From: Acidipropionibacterium virtanenii
GTDB taxonomy: Bacteria; Actinomycetota; Actinomycetes; Propionibacteriales; Propionibacteriaceae
Length of the DNA: 64,000 bases
Direction of reading: 5' to 3'
NCBI RefSeq assembly: GCF_003325455.1
Contig: NZ_CP025198.1
Span: 3,162,001-3,226,000, forward strand
The notes beneath the pieces were generated by a model, which saw only the letters and a program-made list of their open reading frames with translations, had not been told where the DNA came from and made no database searches. Positions 36,944-46,227 of this stretch are shown here, piece by piece (positions within the stretch are counted from its first letter, which is position 1; each line of letters starts with the position of its first letter). A program made the translations under genes and the position numbers.

Positions 36944-37002
36944 GGGGTCAGCGCTGCCCGTCGCGGGGCCAGACGGGGACTCGTCGCCGTGTCGACAAAT
37001 CT

Positions 37003-37029
37003 CCCAGAACCAGGTGTCCACATTCTGGG
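37003..37029. promoter_or_regulatory. Inverted repeat between DUF805 and HNH genes
   Basis: CCCAGAA (37003-37009) and TTCTGGG (37023-37029) flank 13 bp, and ATTTTGGGGGTTCT follows. It may act as a weak terminator for the DUF805 gene or as an operator for the HNH gene starting at 37084. Confidence 0.35.
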
Positions 37030-37083
37030 ATTTTGGGGGTTCTGTCGCCAGGAACTGTCAGACCCGGCTGGTTGGCTTGATCC

Positions 37084-38445
37084 ATGGAGGCGATGACGCG
37101 GTTCAGGGCGGCGGGCGACCGACTGGTCGACGCCGATACCGCAGTGCGTCGCGCCCAGGCCGACCGGCTGCTGGCGGTGGCCGAGATGATCGACACCTAC
37201 CCCGCACCCCAACCCTTGGTGGATTCTCCCGCCGCCGAACGGGTGGTCTCGGCAGGGGCCGCCGGTGCCGGCTCCATCGGCGAGTTCGTGGCCCTGGAGA
37301 TGGGCGCGCTGCTGGGTCTGAGTGAGCCGGCGGCCTGGAGCCTGATCCATGACGTCGCCAACCTGCGCTCCCGTCATCCAAAGTTGTGGGCCGCGGTCGA
37401 CGGACTGCGGGTGGAGGCGTGGCAGGCCTGCAAGGTCGCCCTGGCCTGCCAGGACCTCTCTCGTGACGCCGCGTTGTGGGTCGACGGGAAGCTTGAGTCG
37501 GTGTGGGGTGCCGTGCCCTGGCCGCGGATCCGACGCCGCCTGGCGGGCCTCGTCGTGCGCGTCGACGCCGACCTGGCCAGACGGCGGGCCGAGACCGCCC
37601 GGCGCGACCGGTTCGTGTCGATCCGCCATCTGGGAGACTCCACCTCGGTGCTCACCGCCCGGATGGACACCGCCGCAGCGCTCACGCTGGGTGCCTCGCT
37701 CGACATGATCGTCGACCAGATGATCCTCGAGGGCGCCCAGGATCCGCTGCCAGTGTTGCGGGCCCGGGCACTGGAGATGCTGGCCACACCCCCGCTCCCC
37801 GACGCCACCGCACCCAACCCGTCACCAGCCCTTCCTCTGGCCGACGTCGTCGTCCATATCGCCGCCGAAGCCCTCGACACAACAGCCACCGATGACGCGA
37901 ATGTGGCCAGGGTCCTCGCCCGGTGCGGAGACGTCGGCCCGGTGCTGGTCGACCAGCTGGCCCATCTTCTCGGCCACCACCGCATCCGCGTGCTGCCGGT
38001 CACCGACCTGGCCGGTGACCCCGCGGTGGACGCCTACGAGATCCCCGACCGCCTCCGGCGTCAGCTGGTGATCCGGGAGGACTGCTCGGTCTTCCCCTTC
38101 TCGACAGCCAGGTCCCGCAGCGCCGATCTGGATCACACCGTGGCCTACCGGCGGTCGACGCCGGGTTCCCCGGCACCGCCCGGTCAGACCCGCGTCTCCA
38201 ACCTCGGGCCGCTGGCCCGGAGGGAACACCGCGCCAAGACCGCCGGACTCTGGAAAGTCGACCAGCCCGAGCCGGGCGTCTACGAGTGGACCAACCGCAC
38301 CGGCAGGCGCTGGCAGGTCACCCGGGGCCGCACTGTGGGCCTGCCCGACAAGGAGCCCAACCGGCTTGGGACCGATCGCCCGCGCACCGAATCTCGCACC
38401 GTCAAGAGAGTCGACCTCGTCTTCAGCGGTGCCGTCACTATCTGA
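37084..38445 (+). CDS. DUF222/HNH endonuclease (13E12-type)
   Basis: The 453-aa protein has an N-terminal DUF222 helical domain (residues about 20-290) and a C-terminal HNH region: DLDHTVAY, VSNLGPLARREHRAKT, then WKVDQPEPGVYEWTNRTGR. The H, N and H positions are present, so nuclease activity is possible. This family is multi-copy in many actinobacteria (REP13E12 in Mycobacterium); its role is unsettled. ATG 37084 is followed by a second ATG at 37093. Confidence 0.85.
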   Translation: MEAMTRFRAAGDRLVDADTAVRRAQADRLLAVAEMIDTYPAPQPLVDSPAAERVVSAGAAGAGSIGEFVALEMGALLGLSEPAAWSLIHDVANLRSRHPKLWAAVDGLRVEAWQACKVALACQDLSRDAALWVDGKLESVWGAVPWPRIRRRLAGLVVRVDADLARRRAETARRDRFVSIRHLGDSTSVLTARMDTAAALTLGASLDMIVDQMILEGAQDPLPVLRARALEMLATPPLPDATAPNPSPALPLADVVVHIAAEALDTTATDDANVARVLARCGDVGPVLVDQLAHLLGHHRIRVLPVTDLAGDPAVDAYEIPDRLRRQLVIREDCSVFPFSTARSRSADLDHTVAYRRSTPGSPAPPGQTRVSNLGPLARREHRAKTAGLWKVDQPEPGVYEWTNRTGRRWQVTRGRTVGLPDKEPNRLGTDRPRTESRTVKRVDLVFSGAVTI

Positions 38446-38564
38446 GCCAACACGAGAACGTCTGATGGTGCGAGGACCAGCCGATACAGTAGCCCCCCGT
38501 CTCCTCCACCTCAGCAACCATCAGATTCCACCACGAACGTGACTTTCAGTGGGCCAATAGTTAG

Positions 38565-39158
38565 TTGCCCGATACAGAAGAGGCCATCACCAAAATCGTG
38601 TTCCATCAGCGCGTTCTTGCATTCCTACTCGTCATCTCTATTGGATTCATAGTGACGGCCCCGTGGCCAAGCTTCGCGAGATTCATCAGAAACAAGACTC
38701 GGGCGAGTTCGTGGTGGCACACGATCCGTGATCATCCTTGGCTCTTCCTGGCGACCACCGCTTACGTCCTGGGTTGGGCAGTGTCACACGTGTCCTCAAT
38801 CAGGCTCCTTGATCAAAAAGCATCAGAAGAGCTTCTCCGCTCGACACTCACTGCATACATAATCGGAGGACTCGTATTCGCCGGAGTCGGGCAGTTCATG
38901 CAAGCCGCGACTCATAATAGAACCGAGAATTGGGCACAGCGAATCGACGGGGTAGGAAAGTCTGTTTCAGTCTTTGGATGGTCATTCGGAATCTTTGGAA
39001 CGATAATTTTCACAGCTGAAGGTACGACCATCCCCCTTTGGACCATAGAAGTATCGGTCTCAGCCATGCTCATTGTGCCGTGCATCCCATTACTGTTCTT
39101 GATGACCCAAGGCACTATCAGCAACATTCGGAGGCATAGAACTTCACACCGTGGCTGA
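38565..39158 (+). CDS. Hypothetical membrane protein
   Basis: I do not recognise this 197-aa protein. Four hydrophobic helices are visible: VLAFLLVISIGFIVTA, PWLFLATTAYVLGWAV, LTAYIIGGLVFAGVG and the region SVFGWSFGIFGTIIF to MLIVPCIPLLFLM. A TTG start is inferred at 38565; a later GTG at 38589 is possible. Base and codon use are visibly more AT-rich than neighbours (aga, ata, aaa codons), suggesting horizontal acquisition. Confidence 0.6.
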   Translation: MPDTEEAITKIVFHQRVLAFLLVISIGFIVTAPWPSFARFIRNKTRASSWWHTIRDHPWLFLATTAYVLGWAVSHVSSIRLLDQKASEELLRSTLTAYIIGGLVFAGVGQFMQAATHNRTENWAQRIDGVGKSVSVFGWSFGIFGTIIFTAEGTTIPLWTIEVSVSAMLIVPCIPLLFLMTQGTISNIRRHRTSHRG

Positions 39159-39247
39159 TCCCGATCTCCCACCCCCACCGATCTCCCCACCCCCACCCAC
39201 GGGCCCCGATACGCTCCAGATCGAGGACACGTGGAGGAGGAGACCGC

Positions 39248-39835
39248 ATGCCGAAGAGGAGCAGCGAGCATCTGGCGGCCAGGCGCGAGCACATCGCCAC
39301 CGCGGCCGAGGAGGTGCTCGTCGACAACGGCGTCGCAGGGTTCTCCACCACCGCGGTGTGCCGCCGGGCCGGCGTCAGCATGGGAAACCTGTACGCCTAC
39401 TTCCCCTCCAAGGAGGACCTCCTCGACGTCCTCGTCACCCGCGCCTTCCAGGCCCGCCAGCAGTGGCTCGACGCCGACTCCCTGCCGGAGCTGCGGGCAC
39501 GCCTCCGCGACCTCATCGCATTCCTGCAGACTCCCGACGGATACCGCTCGGCCCGGCTCGACGTCGAGCTCGGCCTGGTCGCCCGCACACACCGGCGCCC
39601 GGCCGACACTCTCTCCTCATCGACTCTCCACGACGCCATCGAGGCCACCCTCGCTCGCCTCGTGAGCCCGACCACCGACCCCGACAACTCTGGCATTGCC
39701 ACCGACGGCCTCACCGCCCTGGTCGCCGGCTGGAGTTACCTCGTCTCGCTGGGCCAGGGCGTCCCCGACCATGCGATCGAGTCGGTCGACCGGTTCCTGG
39801 CCCTCCTCGAGGCCCCCGATCCGTCCAAGGACTGA
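39248..39835 (+). CDS. TetR-family regulator
   Basis: The 195-aa repressor starts with a TetR helix-turn-helix: AAEEVLVDNGVAGFSTTAVCRRAGVSMGNLYAYFPSKEDLLDVLV, followed by an all-helical ligand domain. A strong GGAGGAGGAG lies before ATG 39248. A palindrome at 39873-39892, between this gene and the M14 gene, is a good candidate operator. It probably represses the peptidase-hydrolase group that follows. Confidence 0.87.
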   Translation: MPKRSSEHLAARREHIATAAEEVLVDNGVAGFSTTAVCRRAGVSMGNLYAYFPSKEDLLDVLVTRAFQARQQWLDADSLPELRARLRDLIAFLQTPDGYRSARLDVELGLVARTHRRPADTLSSSTLHDAIEATLARLVSPTTDPDNSGIATDGLTALVAGWSYLVSLGQGVPDHAIESVDRFLALLEAPDPSKD

Positions 39836-39872
39836 TACCCCCTTGTGCCTCTGATCCATCCGACGTTCAATA

Positions 39873-39892
39873 AAACGAGAGACTTCTCGTTT
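39873..39892. promoter_or_regulatory. TetR-type operator
   Basis: AAACGAGA (39873-39880) and TCTCGTTT (39885-39892) are perfect complements around GACT, and the match continues outward with A/T flanks. The 20-bp site lies between the TetR stop (39835) and the M14 start (39908). Confidence 0.65.
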
Positions 39893-39907
39893 AGATCGGA
39901 GCGTCCG

Positions 39908-41314
39908 ATGATCCAGGAGCACCCGTTCCCCGTCGAGGCGAACGACACCCCCGCCACCCAGCTGCTGCACGACGCCCTCCCCCAGCGATGGCGGGGACTG
40001 TTCACCGCCCCCATCGTCAACCGCTTCCTGACATCGACCGACGCCGAGGCCCGCGTCCAGGCGGCCGCCCGGAAGGCCGGCGCACAGATCGTGACCGTGG
40101 GCGAGTCCCGCGAGCACCGGCCGCTGCACCTCTACCGCTTCGGCGAGACCTCCCGGCGCACCTTCTGGTACGCCGGCCCCCACGCCAACGAGCCGGTCGG
40201 CGTCTCCACCGTCGTCTCCCTGGCCGAGGCCCTGGCCGCCCACCCGCAGTACCTCGACACCATCGGGTTCGACCTCATGGTCTGCGTCGACCCGGACTCC
40301 CATGTCGCCAACGAGCACTGGTTCCCCAGCTACGCGGGCGGCCTGCGCAGCTACTACGAGAACCTCTACCGCCCCGCCCGCAGCGAGTTCTGCGACTGGG
40401 ACATGCCCTTCGAGCTCGAGGCCGGGGACACGACATTCCGCCGCGAGTCGCAGCTCCCCGAGGGCGACGCCCTGCGCAAGGCCCTCGACCTCAGCCGCCC
40501 GCAGATCGTGATGTCCCTGCACAACGCCGAGGTCGGCGGCATGTACATCCACCAGATCGGCGGCACCAAGACGCTCGCCGGAGCACTCTCCACCCTCCCG
40601 GGCGCCTTCACCATCCCCGCTGAGCCCGCCCCCATCGACGCGCCCGGCGAGCAGCCCGTCGCCCCCGGAGTCTTCGGCCTGCCGAGCATCGCGGACATGT
40701 ACGGCCCGCTCTTCGACCTGACATCCGACCACCCGCTGAACATCCTTGTCATGGGCGAGTCGGCGATGACCTGGTCGCTGCGCTACGGCGCCGTATCGCT
40801 CGTCACCGAGGTCCCCCTGTGGTCGCCGATCGACGCCCTGCCCGAGCCCGGGCAAACCCTGGCCGACGTCTCCACCGAGGCCGCGGACCGCCTGGGCGAG
40901 ATCGCCGACTGGCTCACCGCCTTCTGCGAGCAGAACGCGGCCATTCTGCCCTCCTCCGACGCCCGGGCGCGCTCGGTCCGCGACTCCATCGGCATGCTGG
41001 CAGGGCTGTCGGCGATGCTCACGGCGCTGGCCGGCTCCCCCGACGGCCCGAACCCGGCGACCGAGGAGGACGTACGGCGCTGGCGGCTCATGCTGAGTCT
41101 GAGCGTCCCGCTGCGATCGCTCGGCATGCTGCTGGGAGCGCTGCGCGGCAACGACGCTCCGGACGGCGTTGTCGGCGAGGTTCAGGGAAGGTTCGACGCC
41201 TTCGAGGCGCTCCTGGAGGGCTACCACTACCGATTCCACGGGGTGGACGTCGTGTCCGGCATTCAGATCGCGGCCGGCGTCGCGGCGATCGAGAATCTGG
41301 AGGCCGAGCAGTGA
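39908..41314 (+). CDS. M14-type zinc carboxypeptidase
   Basis: The 468-aa cytoplasmic protein has the M14 zinc motif in WYAGPHANEPVGV (HxxE) and the third ligand in MSLHNAEVGG. It resembles zinc carboxypeptidases or succinylglutamate-desuccinylase-type deacylases. ATG 39908 with GGAG 7 nt upstream is chosen over ATG 39845, which would begin in the operator region. The stop overlaps the next gene (GTGA). Linked M20 and alpha/beta-hydrolase genes suggest a peptide- or amide-degrading operon. Confidence 0.83.
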   Translation: MIQEHPFPVEANDTPATQLLHDALPQRWRGLFTAPIVNRFLTSTDAEARVQAAARKAGAQIVTVGESREHRPLHLYRFGETSRRTFWYAGPHANEPVGVSTVVSLAEALAAHPQYLDTIGFDLMVCVDPDSHVANEHWFPSYAGGLRSYYENLYRPARSEFCDWDMPFELEAGDTTFRRESQLPEGDALRKALDLSRPQIVMSLHNAEVGGMYIHQIGGTKTLAGALSTLPGAFTIPAEPAPIDAPGEQPVAPGVFGLPSIADMYGPLFDLTSDHPLNILVMGESAMTWSLRYGAVSLVTEVPLWSPIDALPEPGQTLADVSTEAADRLGEIADWLTAFCEQNAAILPSSDARARSVRDSIGMLAGLSAMLTALAGSPDGPNPATEEDVRRWRLMLSLSVPLRSLGMLLGALRGNDAPDGVVGEVQGRFDAFEALLEGYHYRFHGVDVVSGIQIAAGVAAIENLEAEQ

Positions 41315-42624
41315 GCACCGCGGATCTGGACCGGATGCTGGCCGATCTCCGCGGGCTCGTGGCGATCCCGTCGGTGAGCGCCGATCCGTCCCGGGCCGGC
41401 GACGTCATCGCCTCCGCCGAGAAGGTCTCGGCCCTGTTCCGCGAGGTCGGGGTGGAGACGCAGGTGGTCTCCGCCGGTGGTGCCCCGGCGGTGATCGGGC
41501 GCCGTGAGGGCCCAGCCGGTGCACCGACCGTGCTGCTGTACGCCCATCACGACGTCCAGCCGGTGGCCGATGACTGGCGCACCGACCCCTTCGAGCTCAC
41601 AATCGACGGCACACGTGCCTATGGCCGTGGAGCCGCCGATGACAAGGCCGGGGTGGCGGTGCATCTGGAGGCGCTGCGTCTGCTGGGCGAGGATCTTCCG
41701 GTCTCGGTGGCGGTGCTCGTCGAGGGCGAGGAGGAGGTGGCCTCCCCCACTCTGGGCGCCATCATCAACGCCCATGCGCAGACCCTGCGCGCCGACGTCG
41801 TCCTGGCCCCCGACGCGGTCAATGCCGGCGTCGATGCGCCCGCGATCACGACGTCTCTGCGCGGCATCCTCAATGTGCGGATCGGCGTGCGGACGGCCGC
41901 CCGGGCGGTGCATTCGGGGATCTACGGCGGCGTCCTGCCCGATGCTCTGGGGGTACTGGTGCACCTGCTCGACAGCCTCACCGATGAGGCCGGGAGGGCG
42001 GCGATCCCCGGGATCGCGGCCGATCCGGACCCGAGGGATCCCAGCGCCGCAATGAGCGCCGAGGAGATCGCCGTGGCCGCCGGTGCGGTCGATGATCTGC
42101 GGTCGGCATCCGATGAGCTGGCCGCCGACCTGTGGACGCGGCCGTCGGTCACCGTGCTGGGGATCGACGCCCCGAGGACCGATGCGGCGTCGATGGTGCT
42201 GACCCCGCAGGCCCGGGCTGTCGTGAGCCTCCGGCTGCCTCCAACAGTGTCACCGAAGGACGCCGAGGAGGCGTTGCGGGCGCGCCTGGAGGCGCAGAAT
42301 CGGGTGGGTGCCGAGGTGTCGGTCGAGGTGCTGCTCGGCGGGCGGGGATGGTCGGATTCCGGCACGAGTTCGGCGAGCGATCTGGCACTGAATGCCTTGT
42401 CGGAGTCATTCGGGCGGGACGCCGTGACGCTGGGCGTGGGCGGTGGGATCCCGTTCATCCAGACGTTGACCGAGCGCTTCCCGGGGATCGAACCGGTGAT
42501 CACGGCAGTGCAGGATCCGTCGTCGGCGGCTCATGGCGCAGACGAGTCGGTGTCGCTGCGGACGCTGGTCGCGGCGGCCGAGGCGGAGGCCGGAATGCTT
42601 CGCAGGATCGCAGGCGCCAGGTGA
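41311..42624 (+). CDS. M20-family dipeptidase
   Basis: The 437-aa metallohydrolase has the M20 signatures LLYAHHDVQP (metal His and Asp), GRGAADDKAG (bridging Asp) and VLVEGEEEVASP (general base Glu-Glu). It should remove an acyl or aminoacyl group from peptides or amides. The GTG at 41311 overlaps the M14 stop, and its own stop overlaps the start of the alpha/beta hydrolase, so the three are translationally coupled. Confidence 0.9.
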   Translation: MSTADLDRMLADLRGLVAIPSVSADPSRAGDVIASAEKVSALFREVGVETQVVSAGGAPAVIGRREGPAGAPTVLLYAHHDVQPVADDWRTDPFELTIDGTRAYGRGAADDKAGVAVHLEALRLLGEDLPVSVAVLVEGEEEVASPTLGAIINAHAQTLRADVVLAPDAVNAGVDAPAITTSLRGILNVRIGVRTAARAVHSGIYGGVLPDALGVLVHLLDSLTDEAGRAAIPGIAADPDPRDPSAAMSAEEIAVAAGAVDDLRSASDELAADLWTRPSVTVLGIDAPRTDAASMVLTPQARAVVSLRLPPTVSPKDAEEALRARLEAQNRVGAEVSVEVLLGGRGWSDSGTSSASDLALNALSESFGRDAVTLGVGGGIPFIQTLTERFPGIEPVITAVQDPSSAAHGADESVSLRTLVAAAEAEAGMLRRIAGAR

Positions 42625-43403
42625 CCCGGACGATGACCCTTCCCGATGGCCGGACGATGGCGTGGGAGGAGTTCGGGGCGGCCGACGGCCGTCCGGTCCT
42701 GTTCCTGCATGGGACGCCGGGCGGCCGGTTGAGCGCCGCCAAGTACGAGCCTTTCGCGCTGGCCCGGGGGCTGCGTCTCGTCGCGCCCGATCGACCCGGC
42801 TACGGCCTGAGCAGCGCGCGGCCGGGAATGACGCTGTCCGACTACGCGGAGGACCTCCTGGACCTGTGCTGGTGGCGCGGCTGGGGCCCGGTTCCCGTGG
42901 TGGCCGGTTCGGCGGGGGCGGCCTACGCCCTGGCTCTCGGGGCGGCGGCCTCGGAGATGGTGACCGGATTGTCAATCTTCTCCGGCATCGCGCCCATGAC
43001 AGACGCCGAGGCGACCACGCTCATCCCGGTGAACCAGCAGCTGCGGGTGGCCGTGGATGATCCCGTCGAGTTGCAGCGTCTTGTCGGGCAGGTGCGCGAC
43101 GCGATCCTGAGCGGAACACTGGAGGGCGTGCCCGAGGATCCCGCCCTGGTTGACGCCCTGAGGCCGGGCGCCGACGGGATGGTCGCCGACTACCGGAATG
43201 TCTTCGGCGAGTGGGGTCTCGATCCCGTCGCGGTACGAGTGCCGGTGTTCTGGATCCACGGGACCGACGACGTCAACGCCCCGATCTCGGCGGCCCGACG
43301 GCTGGCCGCACAACTGCCCGATACCAGCTTCGAGGAGATCGGCGGCGGGGTTCACGCCCCGTCGGCCGAGACGCTGAACAAGGTGTTCGACGCGACCCAG
43401 TGA
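42621..43403 (+). CDS. Alpha/beta hydrolase
   Basis: The 260-aa protein has an alpha/beta hydrolase fold: LFLHGTPGGRLSA is the oxyanion loop, AGSAGAAYALAL the nucleophile elbow (Gly-Ser-Ala-Gly), IHGTDDVN the acid and GGGVHAPS the His. Substrate is unknown. GTG 42621 overlaps the M20 stop; ATG 42633 is an alternative with four fewer residues. It is the last gene of the TetR-M14-M20 group. Confidence 0.86.
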   Translation: MTRTMTLPDGRTMAWEEFGAADGRPVLFLHGTPGGRLSAAKYEPFALARGLRLVAPDRPGYGLSSARPGMTLSDYAEDLLDLCWWRGWGPVPVVAGSAGAAYALALGAAASEMVTGLSIFSGIAPMTDAEATTLIPVNQQLRVAVDDPVELQRLVGQVRDAILSGTLEGVPEDPALVDALRPGADGMVADYRNVFGEWGLDPVAVRVPVFWIHGTDDVNAPISAARRLAAQLPDTSFEEIGGGVHAPSAETLNKVFDATQ

Positions 43404-43437
43404 TCGTGCCCCGTATTGCCGTTGCTAACGTCGAGGC

Positions 43438-44358
43438 ATGGGGAACGAAGCGGGGATCGAATCTGAACACCAACTTCCGGATAACAACCGTCCCATCTGG
43501 GTACCTGTCGTGGCCACGGTCGTGTCGGCGGCAATCATCAGCGTGATCAGCGGTGGACTCAATGCGTTATTCAGACGGATTATCTCCGGACCGACATACA
43601 CCGGTTCCGACACCACCTGGCTCACGGTGCTGCAGACATTCGGCTACCTCATCACAGCGGCTCTGGGCGTCCTGGCGGCCTGGCTGCTGGTCCGCTTCGT
43701 CGACCATCGCGGCATCCGCAACCTGGGCCTGAACAGCGGGTGGCGCCGCGGGCTCATCGGCGCTCTGATCGGCCTGGTCGTCGCCCTGGCGGCGAGCGCG
43801 CTCGCCATTCTCATCGGCCACGGCCTCGGATTCCTGTCCGGGATCGAGCTCGAATGGATCTACTCCGGCGCACCGGCATCACAAATCATTTCAGGATTCG
43901 CATACGCGGCTCTGGTGTCCATCCTGATCGGCATCGGAGGCAATACCTTGTGGTGCGGATACCTCCTGCGCAGCATATCGGCGCGTCCGCTGATTGCGGT
44001 CGTGGTGGTCGCGGTGGTTCCCAGCCTGGTGGGTTTCACCCCCAGGCCGGGTCAGGGGATGTACAGCATGCAGCTCGCCGCGTGGCTGCCGAGCCTTCCG
44101 GCCGAGATCGGCGTGGGCCTGGCCATCGTCGCCTTTGCCATCGTGTTTCGATCGGTGTGGGCGGCGGTCGGGGTCACAGTCGGCCGTTCTCTGGTCACCT
44201 ACGCCATCCCGGTTCCCGTCGGATCCCCGTCGACTGCCGGCACACTCAGCGTCTCGGTGCTCGCAGGCGTCCTGTTCATCATCGCCGCACTGATCGCGCT
44301 GTGGGTGGGCCGACGCCGGTGGCAGCAGTTCGCCGAGACCGGCCCGTTCGACGTCTGA
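43438..44358 (+). CDS. CPBP-like membrane protein lacking catalytic motif
   Basis: The 306-aa protein has about eight transmembrane segments and resembles CPBP (CAAX protease and bacteriocin processing, Abi) proteins. Where the family has EExxxRG in the fifth or sixth helix, this one reads IGGNTLWCGYLLR, so the glutamates and arginine are absent. It may be a non-proteolytic relative or not a true CPBP member. It is convergent with the TetR gene at 44377. Confidence 0.62.
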   Translation: MGNEAGIESEHQLPDNNRPIWVPVVATVVSAAIISVISGGLNALFRRIISGPTYTGSDTTWLTVLQTFGYLITAALGVLAAWLLVRFVDHRGIRNLGLNSGWRRGLIGALIGLVVALAASALAILIGHGLGFLSGIELEWIYSGAPASQIISGFAYAALVSILIGIGGNTLWCGYLLRSISARPLIAVVVVAVVPSLVGFTPRPGQGMYSMQLAAWLPSLPAEIGVGLAIVAFAIVFRSVWAAVGVTVGRSLVTYAIPVPVGSPSTAGTLSVSVLAGVLFIIAALIALWVGRRRWQQFAETGPFDV

Positions 44359-44376
44359 GGCTGACGCTCGTCGACG

Positions 44377-45057
44377 TCAGCTCAGCGCGAATCGCTGGCA
44401 GATGCTGCGCAACTCTTGATCCAGGCTCTCCTGGCCGAAGGCGGCCAGCGCCGCACCGAGCTGGCCGAAGACCTCCCCGCTGATGACGCCGACGAGCGAC
44501 ATCCACGCCACCAGTGCCTCGGCGAGCGTCGAGGGATCCATGTCGAGATCGGTCTCCTCGATCGCGTCCCGCAGAGCCTTTTCGTATCCAGCTGAGAGCC
44601 CGGATGCCGAGGCCGATCGGGATCCCTGTGCCAGGATCTCGGCGACTCGACGCATCACGCGAATCCCCGACGACACCGTGGTCTCGGGGGCGGAGTATCC
44701 GGCCACCGGGGACCCGTACAGCAGCGCCCACTGCGCCGGATGCTCGAGCGCCCAGGCCCTCATGGATTCGGCGAGGGTGCGAAGCTGTCCTGCCGGCGAC
44801 GACTCGGAGCCGTCGAGCGCGGCGTCGACGGTATTGGCCAGATCGGTGAACGAGTCGATGAGCAGGATGGTCAGCAGCTCGTCGCGGCTGCTGACATACC
44901 GGTAGACCGCCGAGGACGCCACCCCGAGTTCGCGGGCGATCTCGCGCAGAGAGAGCTTGTCGGCGCCGCGCTCGGCGAGTTGGGCGCGCCCTGCGCGCAG
45001 GATCCCCTCAGTCATCTCGGCGCGTGCCTGTGCGTGGGTCCGGTGAACACGGGGCAT
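44377..45057 (-). CDS. TetR-family regulator
   Basis: The 226-aa protein has a TetR HTH (GADKLSLREIARELGVASSAVYRYVSSRDELLTILLI) and a helical TetR_C-like ligand domain. It is divergent from the NAD-dependent epimerase gene. Two 17-bp sites in inverted orientation lie in the intergenic region (45085-45101 and 45144-45160), which it very likely binds to repress both. Confidence 0.88.
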   Translation of the reverse strand: MPRVHRTHAQARAEMTEGILRAGRAQLAERGADKLSLREIARELGVASSAVYRYVSSRDELLTILLIDSFTDLANTVDAALDGSESSPAGQLRTLAESMRAWALEHPAQWALLYGSPVAGYSAPETTVSSGIRVMRRVAEILAQGSRSASASGLSAGYEKALRDAIEETDLDMDPSTLAEALVAWMSLVGVISGEVFGQLGAALAAFGQESLDQELRSICQRFALS

Positions 45058-45084
45058 GTCCTCAGTGTGGCACGTCGGAAGCGA

Positions 45085-45160
45085 TTAGTGAGCAGTGCTC
45101 TTGTTCATGTCATCGTCGCGGTCTACTCTGGAGACCAGAACAGAGAGCACCGCTCACTAA
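45085..45160. promoter_or_regulatory. Paired TetR operators
   Basis: TTAGTGAGCAGTGCTCT (45085-45101) and AGAGCACCGCTCACTAA (45144-45160) are inverted copies with one mismatch. The first contains the perfect dyad GAGCAGTGCTC. The second lies just before the ribosome site GAGGAGG of the epimerase gene. Confidence 0.72.
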
Positions 45161-45174
45161 ATGAGGAGGTCGTC

Positions 45175-46110
45175 ATGAAGTACCTGATCACCGGTGCCGG
45201 CCAGATCGGCTCCGTCATCACACAGCAGCTCATCGACGCCGGCCACGACGTCGCGATCATCCGCCGAAGCCAGAAGCCCATTCCGGGCGCACCGTCAGCG
45301 CGGGTCATCGCCGGTGACGCCGGGGACTCTGCGCTGCTCGAGCGCGAGCTCGACGGCGTCGACGCCGTCCTCCACTGCATTCATGCCGCCTACGACGCCC
45401 AGGACTGGCGGGCCACCCTGCCCGGCCGGGAGCTGGCCGTCATGGATGCCGCGGCCGTCCGCGACGTGCCGGTCGTCTTCCCCGAATCGGTCTACGCCTG
45501 GGGCCACAGCGCCGAGAATCTCGTGGAAGACGCGGCCGGGGAGCACGCACCGGTCCCCTGCTCGCCGCTCGGCGAGGTCCGCGCCGAACTCCTGGCAGCC
45601 CGCGCGGCGCATCCGGCAAGGACCCTGTCTCTGGTCGCCTCGGATCTTTTCGGCCCGACCGCCGATTCGGGCAGCTCGGTGGCGACGCTGTCGGTCATCG
45701 GGCCGATCGCCCGGGGCAAGCGGGGCTTCCTGCTGGGAGACCAGAGCCTGCCCCACTCGCTGACCTATCTTCCGGACATGGCCCGCGCCATGATCCACGC
45801 CGCTGACCATGCCGAGGCCCTCGCCCCCGACGGGAACGCCGTCCTGCATGCGCCGAGTCTCCCGGCAGAGTCGATGCGGGACCTGGCCGGAAGGGTCGCG
45901 GCCCTTACGGGGAACCGGCCGCGCCTCACCGGCGTCCCCAGCTGGCCACTGGCCGCCGCGTCCCATCTGCACCCGATGGCGCGGGAACTTCACAACCAGT
46001 CCTACCTGTGGCGCCGCCCCGCGATCCTGCGCGACGGTCGCCTCGCGGGGGTCCGGCAGCTGGCCCCGAGTCCCTGGGACGACGCCCTGAGGGCCTCGAT
46101 CAGCCGTTGA
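45175..46110 (+). CDS. NAD-dependent epimerase/dehydratase family protein
   Basis: The 311-aa protein has the Rossmann motif ITGAGQIGSVITQQL and the SDR-extended pattern; FPESVYAWGH takes the place of the catalytic YxxxK region. It could be an NAD(P)-binding reductase or quinone-responsive protein rather than a true sugar epimerase. GAGGAGG lies before ATG 45175. Control by the divergent TetR is likely. Confidence 0.85.
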   Translation: MKYLITGAGQIGSVITQQLIDAGHDVAIIRRSQKPIPGAPSARVIAGDAGDSALLERELDGVDAVLHCIHAAYDAQDWRATLPGRELAVMDAAAVRDVPVVFPESVYAWGHSAENLVEDAAGEHAPVPCSPLGEVRAELLAARAAHPARTLSLVASDLFGPTADSGSSVATLSVIGPIARGKRGFLLGDQSLPHSLTYLPDMARAMIHAADHAEALAPDGNAVLHAPSLPAESMRDLAGRVAALTGNRPRLTGVPSWPLAAASHLHPMARELHNQSYLWRRPAILRDGRLAGVRQLAPSPWDDALRASISR

Positions 46111-46227
46111 CGAGCCACTGCGCCAAGGCCCGGCCGGTGGCCGCCAGCTCGGCTTCGTGGGCGCCGAAGACCACCGCGGTGGACGCCGCCATGAGCGGCA
46201 CTCTGTGGCGGGTCCGTTCCGGCACGG

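Noticed and set aside
38461-38525. TCTGATGGT and ACCATCAGA, 47 bp apart
   Set aside because: Short arms with a long gap are expected by chance; no T-tract.
39617-41239. 540-aa minus-strand frame
   Set aside because: Antisense shadow of the M14 peptidase gene and the end of the TetR gene.
46100-46223. 41-aa minus-strand frame directly after the beta-helix/AAA gene
   Set aside because: It reads protein-like and starts with GTG, but has a distant ribosome site, no homology I know and overlaps the epimerase stop; support is too thin for a gene call.
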